Assembly (NCBI GenBank): GCA_964345035.1
Contig: CAYFPO010000001.1
Span: forward strand, 124,001 to 188,000
DNA length: 64,000 nucleotides
Reading direction: 5' to 3'
DNA from: CAYFPO01 sp964345035
Lineage (GTDB): Bacteria > Fidelibacterota > Marinisomatia > SCGC-AAA003-L08 > GCA-002704045
Part shown: one piece after another, positions 7,551 through 16,114 of the stretch
How the letters are laid out: each line of letters opens with the position of its first letter
How positions within the stretch are numbered: the first letter of the stretch is position 1
The notes under the pieces: model-generated
What the model saw: the letters and a program-made list of their open reading frames with translations, nothing else
Database searches by the model: none
What the model was told of the DNA's origin: nothing
Translations under genes and position numbers: made by a program

Positions 7551-9722
7551 ATGAAAAGTAAATTTTTTATTACAATAATTATACTAATTGCCATTGGTTA
7601 TTCGCAGGATAGTCAGGGTGGTCAACCATATGGATTAACAAATACTTTGTCAAGAATTACTCCGGTAAATGAGCTTCCAAATGTTGATATCAATGCACTT
7701 CTATTGGAAGATTCAGAAAAACCTCCCGGAACACCTTTCAGATATGGCATCAGAATTCCTGTTGATTCTTCCCCGATTAATAGCGGTATTTGGGATATTT
7801 TACCAGACGGTACCAAAATATGGAGATTTCATATTTCCAGTAGAAATGCATTTGCATTGAGCCTCATTTTTGATTCATTCCACCTTCCTGAGGGAAGTAA
7901 ATTGTATCTTTATAATCCAGACAATAGTATAATATTTGGTGCCTATACATCACTCAATAATTCAGAGGATGAAATTTTTGCAACACCTCTATTGAAAGGT
8001 GAAGAGCTGATTATAGAATATTCTGAACCTCCAATTGTAAAAGAAGAATATAAACTACATATTGAGTTTGTTGTTCATGATTATAAAGATGTATTGAATT
8101 TTTATGAAAACAGAGACAGAGAATGTGGCGTAAATGTAGTCTGTTCGGAAGCAGATCCATTTGTTGATCAATATAGTGCAGCAGCTTGGCTGGACATGGG
8201 CGGCTGGATTTGTTCAGGTGCAATGATCAATAATACAAATCAGGATCTAACTCCATATTTTCTCACAGCCGATCACTGTGTTGATGGACTAAGTCCAGGT
8301 GTATTTCGATTTTATTTTAATTATGAAACCACATCTTGCGGAGGAACTTATGCTTCCTATGGTTCTTATGCGTATGGTTCTACTCTGCGGTCAAGATCTT
8401 ACAGTATGGACCCTGATTTTGCCTTATTGGAAATCAATGGATCTATTTATGATTCCTGGGGTGTCTATTATGCCGGGTGGAATCGGTCCAGTAGTGCACC
8501 AACCATCTCCTGCGGTGTGCATCATCCTAGCGGGAATCCAAAAAAGATTAATTTTGATAATGACCAAGCTTCCAGTTGGTATTGGGATTTCCCAACCTAT
8601 TCCCATTGGCAGGTATACTGGGATGAAGGTGGAACAGAAGGTGGTTCTTCCGGTTCACCCCTTTATGACGATGACGGCAGAATTGTAGGTCAATTGTCAG
8701 GTGGTCCGGAAGGTGCTTGTGGTGATACTTACGACCTGTATGGTAAATTAAGTAGAGCATGGGATGGAAGCAGCTCATCAACCCGCCTGAGAGACTGGCT
8801 AGATCCTACTGATTCCGGTGTCACTTATCTTAATGGTACTTACAATGGGTACTCTCCCGAATTAACGGTTGGAGCACCTAATGGAGGTGAAACTCTTGAA
8901 GCAGGTTCTACTTTTGGTATTAATTGGGACGATAATATAGAAGAGAATGTTTCTATTAAATTATACAGAAACGGAAGTTTCATATCTACAATTGCTTCTT
9001 CAACATCAAGTGATGGATATTACAACTGGTCAATTTCAGAATCCTTGGAGGAAAGCAATTATTATAAGGTAAAAATTACCAGTGTGTCAGACCCATCCGT
9101 GTATGATTATAGTGATGATAATTTTACAATCACAGAACCTTTAGGTGATGTGAATGTGTATTTTGGTGAAATTAATTCCAGTACCAGTACCATTGATATC
9201 ATGCTCACTAATTCGGGAAATATTGCCGGGTATCAGTTTAATATAACGGATGTCCCGGACTATATTGATCTAATAGAAGCTTCAGGCGGTACGACTGAGG
9301 ATCAGGAATTTATGATTTCCACATCACCAAATGGCACTGTCATTGCATTTTCACTAATAGGAACGGTTATCTCTCCTGGAAATGATATCCTTACCCAAAT
9401 TTCTTATTCATTGAATGATAACTGTAATGAATGCGAAAATTTAACAATTTGCTTTGAAGATCCAATCTTCTCAAATGAGGAAGGATTACCCTATCCGGTA
9501 ACAACGGGTGGATGTGAAAATTTTGATTTAATTTCCATAACTCCTGGAGATGTAAATGGTGATGGTGTCATAAACGTCTTGGATGCTGTCATGGTTGTTT
9601 CTGAAATTTTGACACCGGGTGGATTTGATGACAATCAGATGGCTGCAGCTGATCTTAATAGTGATGGCGTTATAAACATTCTTGATGTCGTTATGCTGGT
9701 GAATTTGATTCTTGGAAGGTAA
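7551..9722 (+). CDS. Secreted trypsin-fold (lysyl-endopeptidase-like) protease with dockerin-like C-terminus
   Basis: A signal peptide is followed by a pro-region and an S1-type protease domain with all catalytic residues: His in FLTADHC (about 242), Asp in PDFALLEI (about 289) and Ser in GGSSGSPL (about 367). This arrangement resembles lysyl endopeptidases and achromolysins. An Ig-like GGETLEAGSTFGINW domain comes next (about 445-535), then a cohesin-like beta domain, then a C-terminal pair of calcium-loop repeats (DVNGDGVINVLDAV and DLNSDGVINILDVV). The start ATG at 7551 is chosen because GGAG lies 9 bases upstream; two ATGs further up lack spacing for it. It lies tail-to-tail with the regulator gene 11 bases downstream. 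Confidence 0.85.
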   Translation: MKSKFFITIIILIAIGYSQDSQGGQPYGLTNTLSRITPVNELPNVDINALLLEDSEKPPGTPFRYGIRIPVDSSPINSGIWDILPDGTKIWRFHISSRNAFALSLIFDSFHLPEGSKLYLYNPDNSIIFGAYTSLNNSEDEIFATPLLKGEELIIEYSEPPIVKEEYKLHIEFVVHDYKDVLNFYENRDRECGVNVVCSEADPFVDQYSAAAWLDMGGWICSGAMINNTNQDLTPYFLTADHCVDGLSPGVFRFYFNYETTSCGGTYASYGSYAYGSTLRSRSYSMDPDFALLEINGSIYDSWGVYYAGWNRSSSAPTISCGVHHPSGNPKKINFDNDQASSWYWDFPTYSHWQVYWDEGGTEGGSSGSPLYDDDGRIVGQLSGGPEGACGDTYDLYGKLSRAWDGSSSSTRLRDWLDPTDSGVTYLNGTYNGYSPELTVGAPNGGETLEAGSTFGINWDDNIEENVSIKLYRNGSFISTIASSTSSDGYYNWSISESLEESNYYKVKITSVSDPSVYDYSDDNFTITEPLGDVNVYFGEINSSTSTIDIMLTNSGNIAGYQFNITDVPDYIDLIEASGGTTEDQEFMISTSPNGTVIAFSLIGTVISPGNDILTQISYSLNDNCNECENLTICFEDPIFSNEEGLPYPVTTGGCENFDLISITPGDVNGDGVINVLDAVMVVSEILTPGGFDDNQMAAADLNSDGVINILDVVMLVNLILGR

Positions 9723-9733
9723 TTTTAACAGGA

Positions 9734-11311
9734 TTATTTATATTCGATCTTAATTTTCTCACGGATTTCATCAAGCCAGGAAATACCTCTCTGTTGAAGC
9801 TGTTTATATCCGATACAAGGATGTATTCGAGGACAACTTGATTTCCTTGGACAAATAATGGAAATAGGAGAATCTAATGCTTCCTCAAGCCAACCAATGG
9901 AAAGTACCCGCGATGCTGAAAGAATGTTTTTCCTCATATCTGGTGATATTGGTGTTTCACCCTTCCTATTTTGGCATTCCGAATCAACCTGATTAATTAA
10001 ATCACCAATATTTACTCCCTGTGTTTCTAAAATGGGGATTAAATCTATTCCTACAGTAATAGTGTGGTAATTACCCGCTGCGTCTCTGGTTTTGACTCCC
10101 TTACAACAATACAGGTGAGAAATATCTCCATCTTTACAGAGTGAAATTTGGCTCATCATCCTCTCCTTATTTTCAGAATCTAATAACCTGAACAATGCCC
10201 AGTTTGTGCAGGGATCAGCACTTTTCCGCATACTGCCCCAAGGTAAAGGGATGCCATTTCCCCGATAAACAGCCCTGAGATATCCAGGTGGATATGCATC
10301 AAAATAATGCCAGTGTGGATATGACGATACAGAAGTCATCCTCCTCATAACCAGTGAATTTGTAAGCCCAATCTGCTTCCCGGAATTAACATCATACTCA
10401 TTCCGAATTAGGAACCGTCTGAATGGAATTCTTGGACAGAGCAGCGCACCTGCAAAATAACTGCATTCAAAATCCCGCCAGGCAATGAGTATATCCTGCT
10501 GATTCATTTGTGTGGTTTGATTATAGGTCGGCTTTGGAGAACCTCCCAGTTCTCCTCCGGTTGCATGACTGGAAAGCAATCCATCTCCATTGTGTAGAAT
10601 TTTATGAGCAAGGTGCAAAGCAAGTTCGTATTTCATTCTTTCCGGTTGTTTCTGAAGATGAGTATTGATATAGACAGTGTCCGGTGAATCGTAAAATGAA
10701 CGGAAAAGTGTTTTTATTTTCTGTCCCGTGTCCGTTTGAGTATTGAAAGGAGATTTTTCAAACCAGTTGATTTTCAAATTATTTTTAGAGGCTAATTTCA
10801 TGAGATCATCTACATTAAGGGGAAATTGCTTACCACCAATTTCATCTGCCGTTCTTTCCAAATCAGGAAATTGATTTTTGTGCTTCTCCTGATATGCACG
10901 GATCATTACATGGGCAAACTGTCTGCCTGTTGTTCCTGTTTGTGATAGAATTTCAGGAATAGAAGTTTCCAGGAGGTCCTTAGAAAATAACACACCGGGT
11001 TCAAGGTACAGCCGATCCGTACTTGCAGATTTAATCAACTGCTCTTGATCTCCAAATTCAATATTGTCATCCATAAACCAGTTTATTTCTTTCTGAAAAA
11101 TTTCACAAAACAAAGTCAACACCAACTTTGAGGGCATCCTTCTTCCAGTTTCAATGAGACTCAGATAGGATACTGAAGGAGCAGATTGACTGTCTATCTG
11201 AATGCACCTTGCAGAAAAATCTTCCAAAGTCAAACCATGTTGTTTTCTCAGAAACCTTACTTTGGTACCTAGAAAATGAGACTTCCGGTTGATACTATAT
11301 AATTTTGCCAT
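9734..11311 (-). CDS. XRE-family transcriptional regulator, DUF3612-like, glyoxylate-shunt associated
   Basis: An N-terminal helix-turn-helix of the Cro/C1 type occupies about residues 10-65 (FLRKQHGLTLEDFS, then SVSYLSLIETGRRMPS). It is followed by a large sensor-like region of about 450 residues with an HKILHNGDG patch and Cys clusters near the end (ICPRKSSCPRIHPC). The organisation is that of the short-chain-acyl regulator group (ScfR/RamB-like; the Vibrio DUF3612 protein next to aceBA comes to mind). It is divergently placed from aceB-aceA, so a role in controlling acetate or fatty-acid use through the glyoxylate shunt is likely. The ligand is unknown. Three direct repeats in the shared upstream region are candidate binding sites. 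Confidence 0.8.
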   Translation of the reverse strand: MAKLYSINRKSHFLGTKVRFLRKQHGLTLEDFSARCIQIDSQSAPSVSYLSLIETGRRMPSKLVLTLFCEIFQKEINWFMDDNIEFGDQEQLIKSASTDRLYLEPGVLFSKDLLETSIPEILSQTGTTGRQFAHVMIRAYQEKHKNQFPDLERTADEIGGKQFPLNVDDLMKLASKNNLKINWFEKSPFNTQTDTGQKIKTLFRSFYDSPDTVYINTHLQKQPERMKYELALHLAHKILHNGDGLLSSHATGGELGGSPKPTYNQTTQMNQQDILIAWRDFECSYFAGALLCPRIPFRRFLIRNEYDVNSGKQIGLTNSLVMRRMTSVSSYPHWHYFDAYPPGYLRAVYRGNGIPLPWGSMRKSADPCTNWALFRLLDSENKERMMSQISLCKDGDISHLYCCKGVKTRDAAGNYHTITVGIDLIPILETQGVNIGDLINQVDSECQNRKGETPISPDMRKNILSASRVLSIGWLEEALDSPISIICPRKSSCPRIHPCIGYKQLQQRGISWLDEIREKIKIEYK

Positions 11312-11334
11312 AATTTATGTCTATAATTTATTAT

Positions 11335-11372
11335 TGTCAAATTTACATTGTCAAATTTTATCTGTCAAATTT
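11335..11372. promoter_or_regulatory. Triple direct repeat, candidate operator between regulator gene and aceB
   Basis: Three exact copies of TGTCAAATTT start at 11335, 11349 and 11363, a strict 14-base period. A weaker copy (TGTCTATAATTT) lies at 11318 and TTTATCAAG half-matches follow. The array lies 24 bases from the start of the divergent regulator gene and about 90 bases upstream of aceB, where promoter elements of both would be. Its position and periodicity suggest a binding array for the adjacent XRE regulator; that link is inference. Confidence 0.55.
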
Positions 11373-11464
11373 ATCAAGGATTAAATTTACTCAATATTTT
11401 AGATTTATCAAGTGCCTGTGTAATGAATTAATAATTTTATTAAGGAAAGGATTGCAAATTTTTC

Positions 11465-13084
11465 ATGGATGTAGATACAATTAAAACTCAAAAAGAACCA
11501 AAGTTGGGAGAAAACATAACTTTTTCCGGACATCTTACTGATGAATTCAAGGAAATTTTATCTTCGAATGCTGTTGATTTTTTAACTGGTCTTCACCGAA
11601 AATTTAATAATAAAAGAATTACACTCCTCAATTCCCGTAAGGAAAGACAAAAAAAAATAGATGCGGGGATGCTGCCAAATTTTCTCTCTAATACAGAAGA
11701 AATTAGAAATTCTGATTGGAAAGTATCATCAACACCTGAGGATCTTCAAGATAGGCGAGTTGAAATTACAGGTCCGGTAGATAGAAAAATGATTATCAAT
11801 GCGCTGAATTCCGGTGTGAAAGTATTTATGGCAGATTTTGAGGATTCCAATTCACCTACCTGGGAAAATAATTTAAATGGACAAATCAATCTTAGAGATG
11901 CTGTAAACAGATCAATATCATTTATCAATCCTAATGGAAAAATATATAAATTGAATGAAAATACTGCCACATTAATGGTTAGACCACGCGGTTGGCATCT
12001 TAATGAAAAACATATGACGGTTGACGGTGAACCCATGTCAGCATCCCTTTTTGACTTTGGATTATATTTTTACCATAATGTAAAAACCCTATTAGAAAAC
12101 GGAACAGGTCCGTATTTCTACTTACCTAAATTGGAAAGTCACCTGGAAGCACGTTTATGGAATGATGTATTTAATTTTGCCCAGGATGAATTGAATATCC
12201 AATGTGGAACCATTAAAGTCACTGTGTTAATTGAACATATTCTTGCTGCATTTGAAATGGATGAAATTTTATTTGAATTAAAAGAGCACATTGTTGGACT
12301 TAACTGTGGTAGATGGGATTATATATTCAGTTTTATTAAAAAATTCAGAAACAACCCGAATTTCATCTTGCCTGACAGGGGGCAGGTTACCATGGATAGG
12401 CATTTTATGAAATCCTATGTAAATCTATTGATTCAAACCTGCCATAGTCGTGGTGCACATGCAATGGGAGGTATGGCAGCTCAAATTCCCATTAAACACG
12501 ATGAAGATGCCAACAATATTGCAATGGATAAGGTGAAAGAAGATAAAAAACGGGAGGCCAATGCGGGACATGATGGTACATGGATTGCACATCCCGGACT
12601 TGCTCCAATTGCCCTTGATGCATTTAATAGTGTCATGGCTGATGCAAATCAGCTTAACAATTTAAGAGTAGATGTTCAGGTGACGGCTGAAGACCTGTTG
12701 AAAGTCCCATCCGGAGAGATAACTGAAGATGGAATCCGGGCAAATATACGTGTGGGTGTTCAATATGTAGAAGCTTGGATTCGCGGCAATGGATGTGTTC
12801 CATTATACAATCTGATGGAAGATGCAGCTACTGCAGAAATTTCCCGTACACAACTCTGGCAATGGCTCCATCATACTGCAGAATTAAATGATGGCAGACT
12901 ATTTACACAGGAATTGTTGGAAAAATGGCTCTTAGAAGAATTAACAAGAATCCAAAATGAAATTGGAGATGAACTATACAAAAATGGTCAATTTTCCATC
13001 GCTGCTAATCTCCTTAAAGATATGATTCTAAGTGATGAATTCGATGAGTTTCTCACTTTACCGGCATATGAATTATTACAATAA
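11465..13084 (+). CDS. aceB: Malate synthase A
   Basis: Condenses glyoxylate and acetyl-CoA to malate, the second glyoxylate-shunt step. The 539-residue protein has the family segments VFMADFEDSNSPTWENN, TLMVRPRGWHLNEKH, the metal-binding GLNCGRWDYIFS, LPDRGQVTMDRHFMKSYV and RGAHAMGGMAAQIP, in normal order and length for the A isoform. A purine-rich AAGGAAAGG lies 14 bases before the ATG, a rather long spacing, but no closer in-frame start exists. aceA follows after 23 bases, forming an operon expected to be induced on acetate or fatty acids. Confidence 0.95.
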   Translation: MDVDTIKTQKEPKLGENITFSGHLTDEFKEILSSNAVDFLTGLHRKFNNKRITLLNSRKERQKKIDAGMLPNFLSNTEEIRNSDWKVSSTPEDLQDRRVEITGPVDRKMIINALNSGVKVFMADFEDSNSPTWENNLNGQINLRDAVNRSISFINPNGKIYKLNENTATLMVRPRGWHLNEKHMTVDGEPMSASLFDFGLYFYHNVKTLLENGTGPYFYLPKLESHLEARLWNDVFNFAQDELNIQCGTIKVTVLIEHILAAFEMDEILFELKEHIVGLNCGRWDYIFSFIKKFRNNPNFILPDRGQVTMDRHFMKSYVNLLIQTCHSRGAHAMGGMAAQIPIKHDEDANNIAMDKVKEDKKREANAGHDGTWIAHPGLAPIALDAFNSVMADANQLNNLRVDVQVTAEDLLKVPSGEITEDGIRANIRVGVQYVEAWIRGNGCVPLYNLMEDAATAEISRTQLWQWLHHTAELNDGRLFTQELLEKWLLEELTRIQNEIGDELYKNGQFSIAANLLKDMILSDEFDEFLTLPAYELLQ

Positions 13085-13107
13085 CAGAAACAAATAGAGA
13101 GGGTATA

Positions 13108-14481
13108 ATGGTTAATATTGAAGAGAAAATTAAATCACTATCAATTGAAGAGAGAGCAATTAAACGTGAAGAAAAAATTCTGAGTCATTCTGTTGCTGAT
13201 GAAGATATCAAACATTTAAACAATGTCTGGAATAATGATCCCAGATGGAAAGGCATTATCCGTCCCTACACTGCTGAGGAAATGCTAAGGCTCAGGGGTA
13301 CATTGAAATTGATGCATACTTTTGCTAAGGCTGGTGCAGAACGGTTATGGCATTTATTAAAGACAGAGGATTATATCATTGCACTGGGTGCTATGTCAGG
13401 AAATCAGGCTGTTCAGCAGGTTGAAGCCGGATTGAAGGCAATATATCTCAGTGGATGGCAGGTTGCAGCAGATGCGAATCTTGCAGGCGAAATGTATCCT
13501 GATCAAAGCTTGTATCCAAGTAATTCCGTACCCGCAGTAGTAAAACGTATAAATAATGCCTTACTGAGAGCCGACCAAATACAAGTACTTGATGGAAGGA
13601 AGGATGGTCCATACTGGTTTGCACCAATTGTTGCGGATGCGGAAGCAGGATTTGGCGGTCCATTAAATGCGTTTGAATTAATGAAGGGAATGATCGAAGC
13701 TGGAGCTGCAGGGGTACATTTTGAAGATCAGTTGGCATCAGCGAAAAAATGTGGGCATATGGGCGGTAAAGTTTTGGTTCCAACAAGCGAATTTATTACT
13801 AAATTGATCGCAGCACGCTTGGCCGCAGATATCTGTGCTGTTCCAACCATCCTTATCGCAAGAACGGATGCTGATGCAGCCAACCTGATCACCAATGATA
13901 TAGATGATAGGGATAAGCCGTTCATTCTTGATGAACCGAGAACTTCTGAAGGATTCTCCCGAATAAAAGGTGGTATTGAAATGGCAATCTCCAGAGGATT
14001 GGCATATGCACCTTATGCTGATATGATCTGGTGTGAAACATCTCATCCCGATCTGGAAGAAGCAAAGCAGTTTGCTGAAGGAATCAGACAGGAATACCCG
14101 GATAAACTCTTGAGTTATAACTGTTCTCCTTCATTTAATTGGAAAAGACATTTAGATGATACTACAATAGCAAAATTCCAGCGAGAACTGGCTGCAATGG
14201 GATATAAATTCCAGTTTGTTACATTAGCAGGATTTCATGCTTTGAATCTTGGAATGTTTGATCTTGCTAAGAGTTACAAGAAAAACGGTATGCTGGCATA
14301 CTCAAATTTCCAGGAATTGGAATTCCAACATGAGAAAACCAGCGGCTATATGGCTACCACACATCAAAAATTTGTGGGTACAGGTTATTTTGACCGTGTG
14401 ATGAATTGCATAACAGATGGTCAAAGTTCAGTGGAAGCACTTTCCGGATCAACAGAAGAGGAACAGTTCACACCTGCATAG
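13108..14481 (+). CDS. aceA: Isocitrate lyase
   Basis: Cleaves isocitrate to glyoxylate and succinate, the first glyoxylate-shunt step. The catalytic KKCGHMGGKV loop is present (about residues 213-222), preceded by APIVADAEAGFGGPLNAFELMK and GAAGVHFEDQ, and followed by RTDADAA, WCETSHPDLEEA and LSYNCSPSFNWK. Length is 457, close to usual. It is the downstream member of the aceB-aceA pair. No strong terminator hairpin directly follows the stop; a GC-rich hairpin lies about 360 bases further on. Confidence 0.96.
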   Translation: MVNIEEKIKSLSIEERAIKREEKILSHSVADEDIKHLNNVWNNDPRWKGIIRPYTAEEMLRLRGTLKLMHTFAKAGAERLWHLLKTEDYIIALGAMSGNQAVQQVEAGLKAIYLSGWQVAADANLAGEMYPDQSLYPSNSVPAVVKRINNALLRADQIQVLDGRKDGPYWFAPIVADAEAGFGGPLNAFELMKGMIEAGAAGVHFEDQLASAKKCGHMGGKVLVPTSEFITKLIAARLAADICAVPTILIARTDADAANLITNDIDDRDKPFILDEPRTSEGFSRIKGGIEMAISRGLAYAPYADMIWCETSHPDLEEAKQFAEGIRQEYPDKLLSYNCSPSFNWKRHLDDTTIAKFQRELAAMGYKFQFVTLAGFHALNLGMFDLAKSYKKNGMLAYSNFQELEFQHEKTSGYMATTHQKFVGTGYFDRVMNCITDGQSSVEALSGSTEEEQFTPA

Positions 14482-14917
14482 TTAAACTGGTCTTTAAAAA
14501 ATATTATCAAATTATTTTTAAAAATTTATAAAATGATTTGACCCATCCATTCAACCTGACTTACATTTTAATGGAGGATATCACATAAATTGTGTAAATG
14601 AGGCATTAAAGTATTGGGAGAATTGATTAGAAAATCGGCGAAGTTCATGGCCGTAATTTCAAGAACACCATTTTTAAATCATCATTCGGCATGTAAATAC
14701 CGCCAAAGGAGTAATTCCAATGGTTTGTATTTGTATGCTGTTGAGACCCTCCCAATATCTAATGTTGGCGGAGGAAATCTCTACATCCCCGTTAATTAAA
14801 TCCGCACTCCTCCTACAATAATTACGGGGTAATAAAGGGCCCCTCCCTAGGCCAAGGGAGGGGTTCCTTCCATTTAATTCAATCTTTTCTTTTCTGGGTA
14901 TTATTTAAGGGTAGGAT
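14482..14917. other. Intergenic stretch without recognisable gene
   Basis: This 436-base gap holds one unconvincing 61-codon frame (14614-14799) with low-complexity, non-family protein sequence and no good ribosome binding site, and one strong GC-rich hairpin near its right end, listed separately. No RNA gene or insertion-sequence ends were seen. It separates aceA from the convergent minus-strand cluster of secreted-protein genes. Confidence 0.5.
14840..14863. repeat. GC-rich hairpin, REP-like element or bidirectional terminator
   Basis: A perfect 9-base inverted repeat, CCCCTCCCT / AGGGAGGGG, with a 6-base loop AGGCCA, stands out in an AT-rich setting between converging genes. It resembles the compound element at 55320-55394. 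It could end transcription from both sides or be a dispersed palindromic repeat; no long T-run follows on either strand. Confidence 0.6.
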
Positions 14918-16114
14918 TTAGTAGCAGGAAGCTTCACATTCTTCCAGGGTGTCGAATGGAACTATTCCATCACAGCAGCCCCACATAAACATTTCACATT
15001 CTTCCGTTTCCTGATTGTAGAAATACCGTGGGCAAATACCATCGCATGGTCCTATATCGGGCTCCAGATAGCAATCGGCAGGTAGAATATCCAGAATGAT
15101 GTTGATCAACAGTATTACATCAAGTATATCAATTATTCCATCTACATTGATATCTGCAGCACAATATTGTTCTTCGGTTGGTTCAAAAATATCCATTATA
15201 ATATTCACCTGCAGCACAATATCCAGTATATCAATTTGTTCATCAAAATTGACATCACCCTGATTGCAATCACCATCGATTACAGAAACTGCGCAGGTGT
15301 CTGTTACATCTGTTTCAATATATTGTCCAGTCTCATCACTCATAACAACATTTACAAATTTAAAAAGTAATTCTTCACCTTCATTCCCAATAACACTATA
15401 TTGAATATTCAATAGATTTCCACTTCCCGCTAGTATGTTGGGTGTCCCATTAAAATCAAAACTTATAATTTTTAATGTATCTTCACCAAACATTGCCCAA
15501 CCCATATAATCATTCAATGCTTCACCTGGAAATACATCAGTTATTTCAATTATTGTATTATCAAATGGTATTTCAAACTGAAACCCCATTACATTTATGG
15601 ATGCATCAACATCAACAGGCAACACGTTCCCTTCACTTCCCAATTCAACATCAGCCGGACAATCAAAAGTGAGTGTAACATCATAATCATTTTCTAAAAT
15701 TTCAAACGTATTGGTAGCAGTCAGTACCATCATCTCATCAAAATATTCCATATCATCAGGAGAGCTGCCGATGCCCCAATAATGTATATATGCAGAAACA
15801 GTATGAATACCAGCTTCCAATGGAAAATCTTCCATATTTAGAATGAAGGTTTCTGTGATGGTTTCATTCGGAGAAAATTCAAAATTAATTAGCACCGGGG
15901 GACATGCCATGTAGAATATACCATCTATATCATACATTGACAAACAGCCGCTGGCGGACTGAATCACTACTGTCTCATCACTGTTATTGGTCGAGTTAGT
16001 TATGATCTGTATATTTTCACCTGGTTCATAGTCTGGTTGTGAGGTAGTAACCGTCAATTCAATCTGACTGATTAAAAATACCGGGAGGATCAGAATGATG
16101 ATCCGGGAAATCAT
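14918..16114 (-). CDS. Secreted protein with cohesin-like, dockerin-like and C-terminal Kunitz (BPTI) domains
   Basis: A signal peptide is followed by an Ig-like domain, a cohesin-like beta domain (about 145-285), two calcium-loop dockerin-like repeats (DVNFDEQIDILDIV and DINVDGIIDILDVI, about 288-340) and a C-terminal 51-residue Kunitz domain (about 348-398). The Kunitz match is detailed: GPC at the inhibitory loop, RYFYN, F-x-W-G-x-C and the cysteine spacing 9, 16, 8, 12, 4 against 9, 16, 8, 13, 4 in BPTI. The P1 residue after the second Cys would be Asp, unusual for an inhibitor of trypsin. Two extra cysteines sit at BPTI positions 18 and 37. The gene overlaps the upstream gene by 4 bases (ATGA). 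A protease-inhibitor role is inferred. Confidence 0.8.
   Translation of the reverse strand: MISRIIILILPVFLISQIELTVTTSQPDYEPGENIQIITNSTNNSDETVVIQSASGCLSMYDIDGIFYMACPPVLINFEFSPNETITETFILNMEDFPLEAGIHTVSAYIHYWGIGSSPDDMEYFDEMMVLTATNTFEILENDYDVTLTFDCPADVELGSEGNVLPVDVDASINVMGFQFEIPFDNTIIEITDVFPGEALNDYMGWAMFGEDTLKIISFDFNGTPNILAGSGNLLNIQYSVIGNEGEELLFKFVNVVMSDETGQYIETDVTDTCAVSVIDGDCNQGDVNFDEQIDILDIVLQVNIIMDIFEPTEEQYCAADINVDGIIDILDVILLINIILDILPADCYLEPDIGPCDGICPRYFYNQETEECEMFMWGCCDGIVPFDTLEECEASCY

Noticed and set aside
14614..14799. 61-codon plus-strand frame
   Set aside because: No ribosome binding site, no family resemblance, mixed composition; likely chance.
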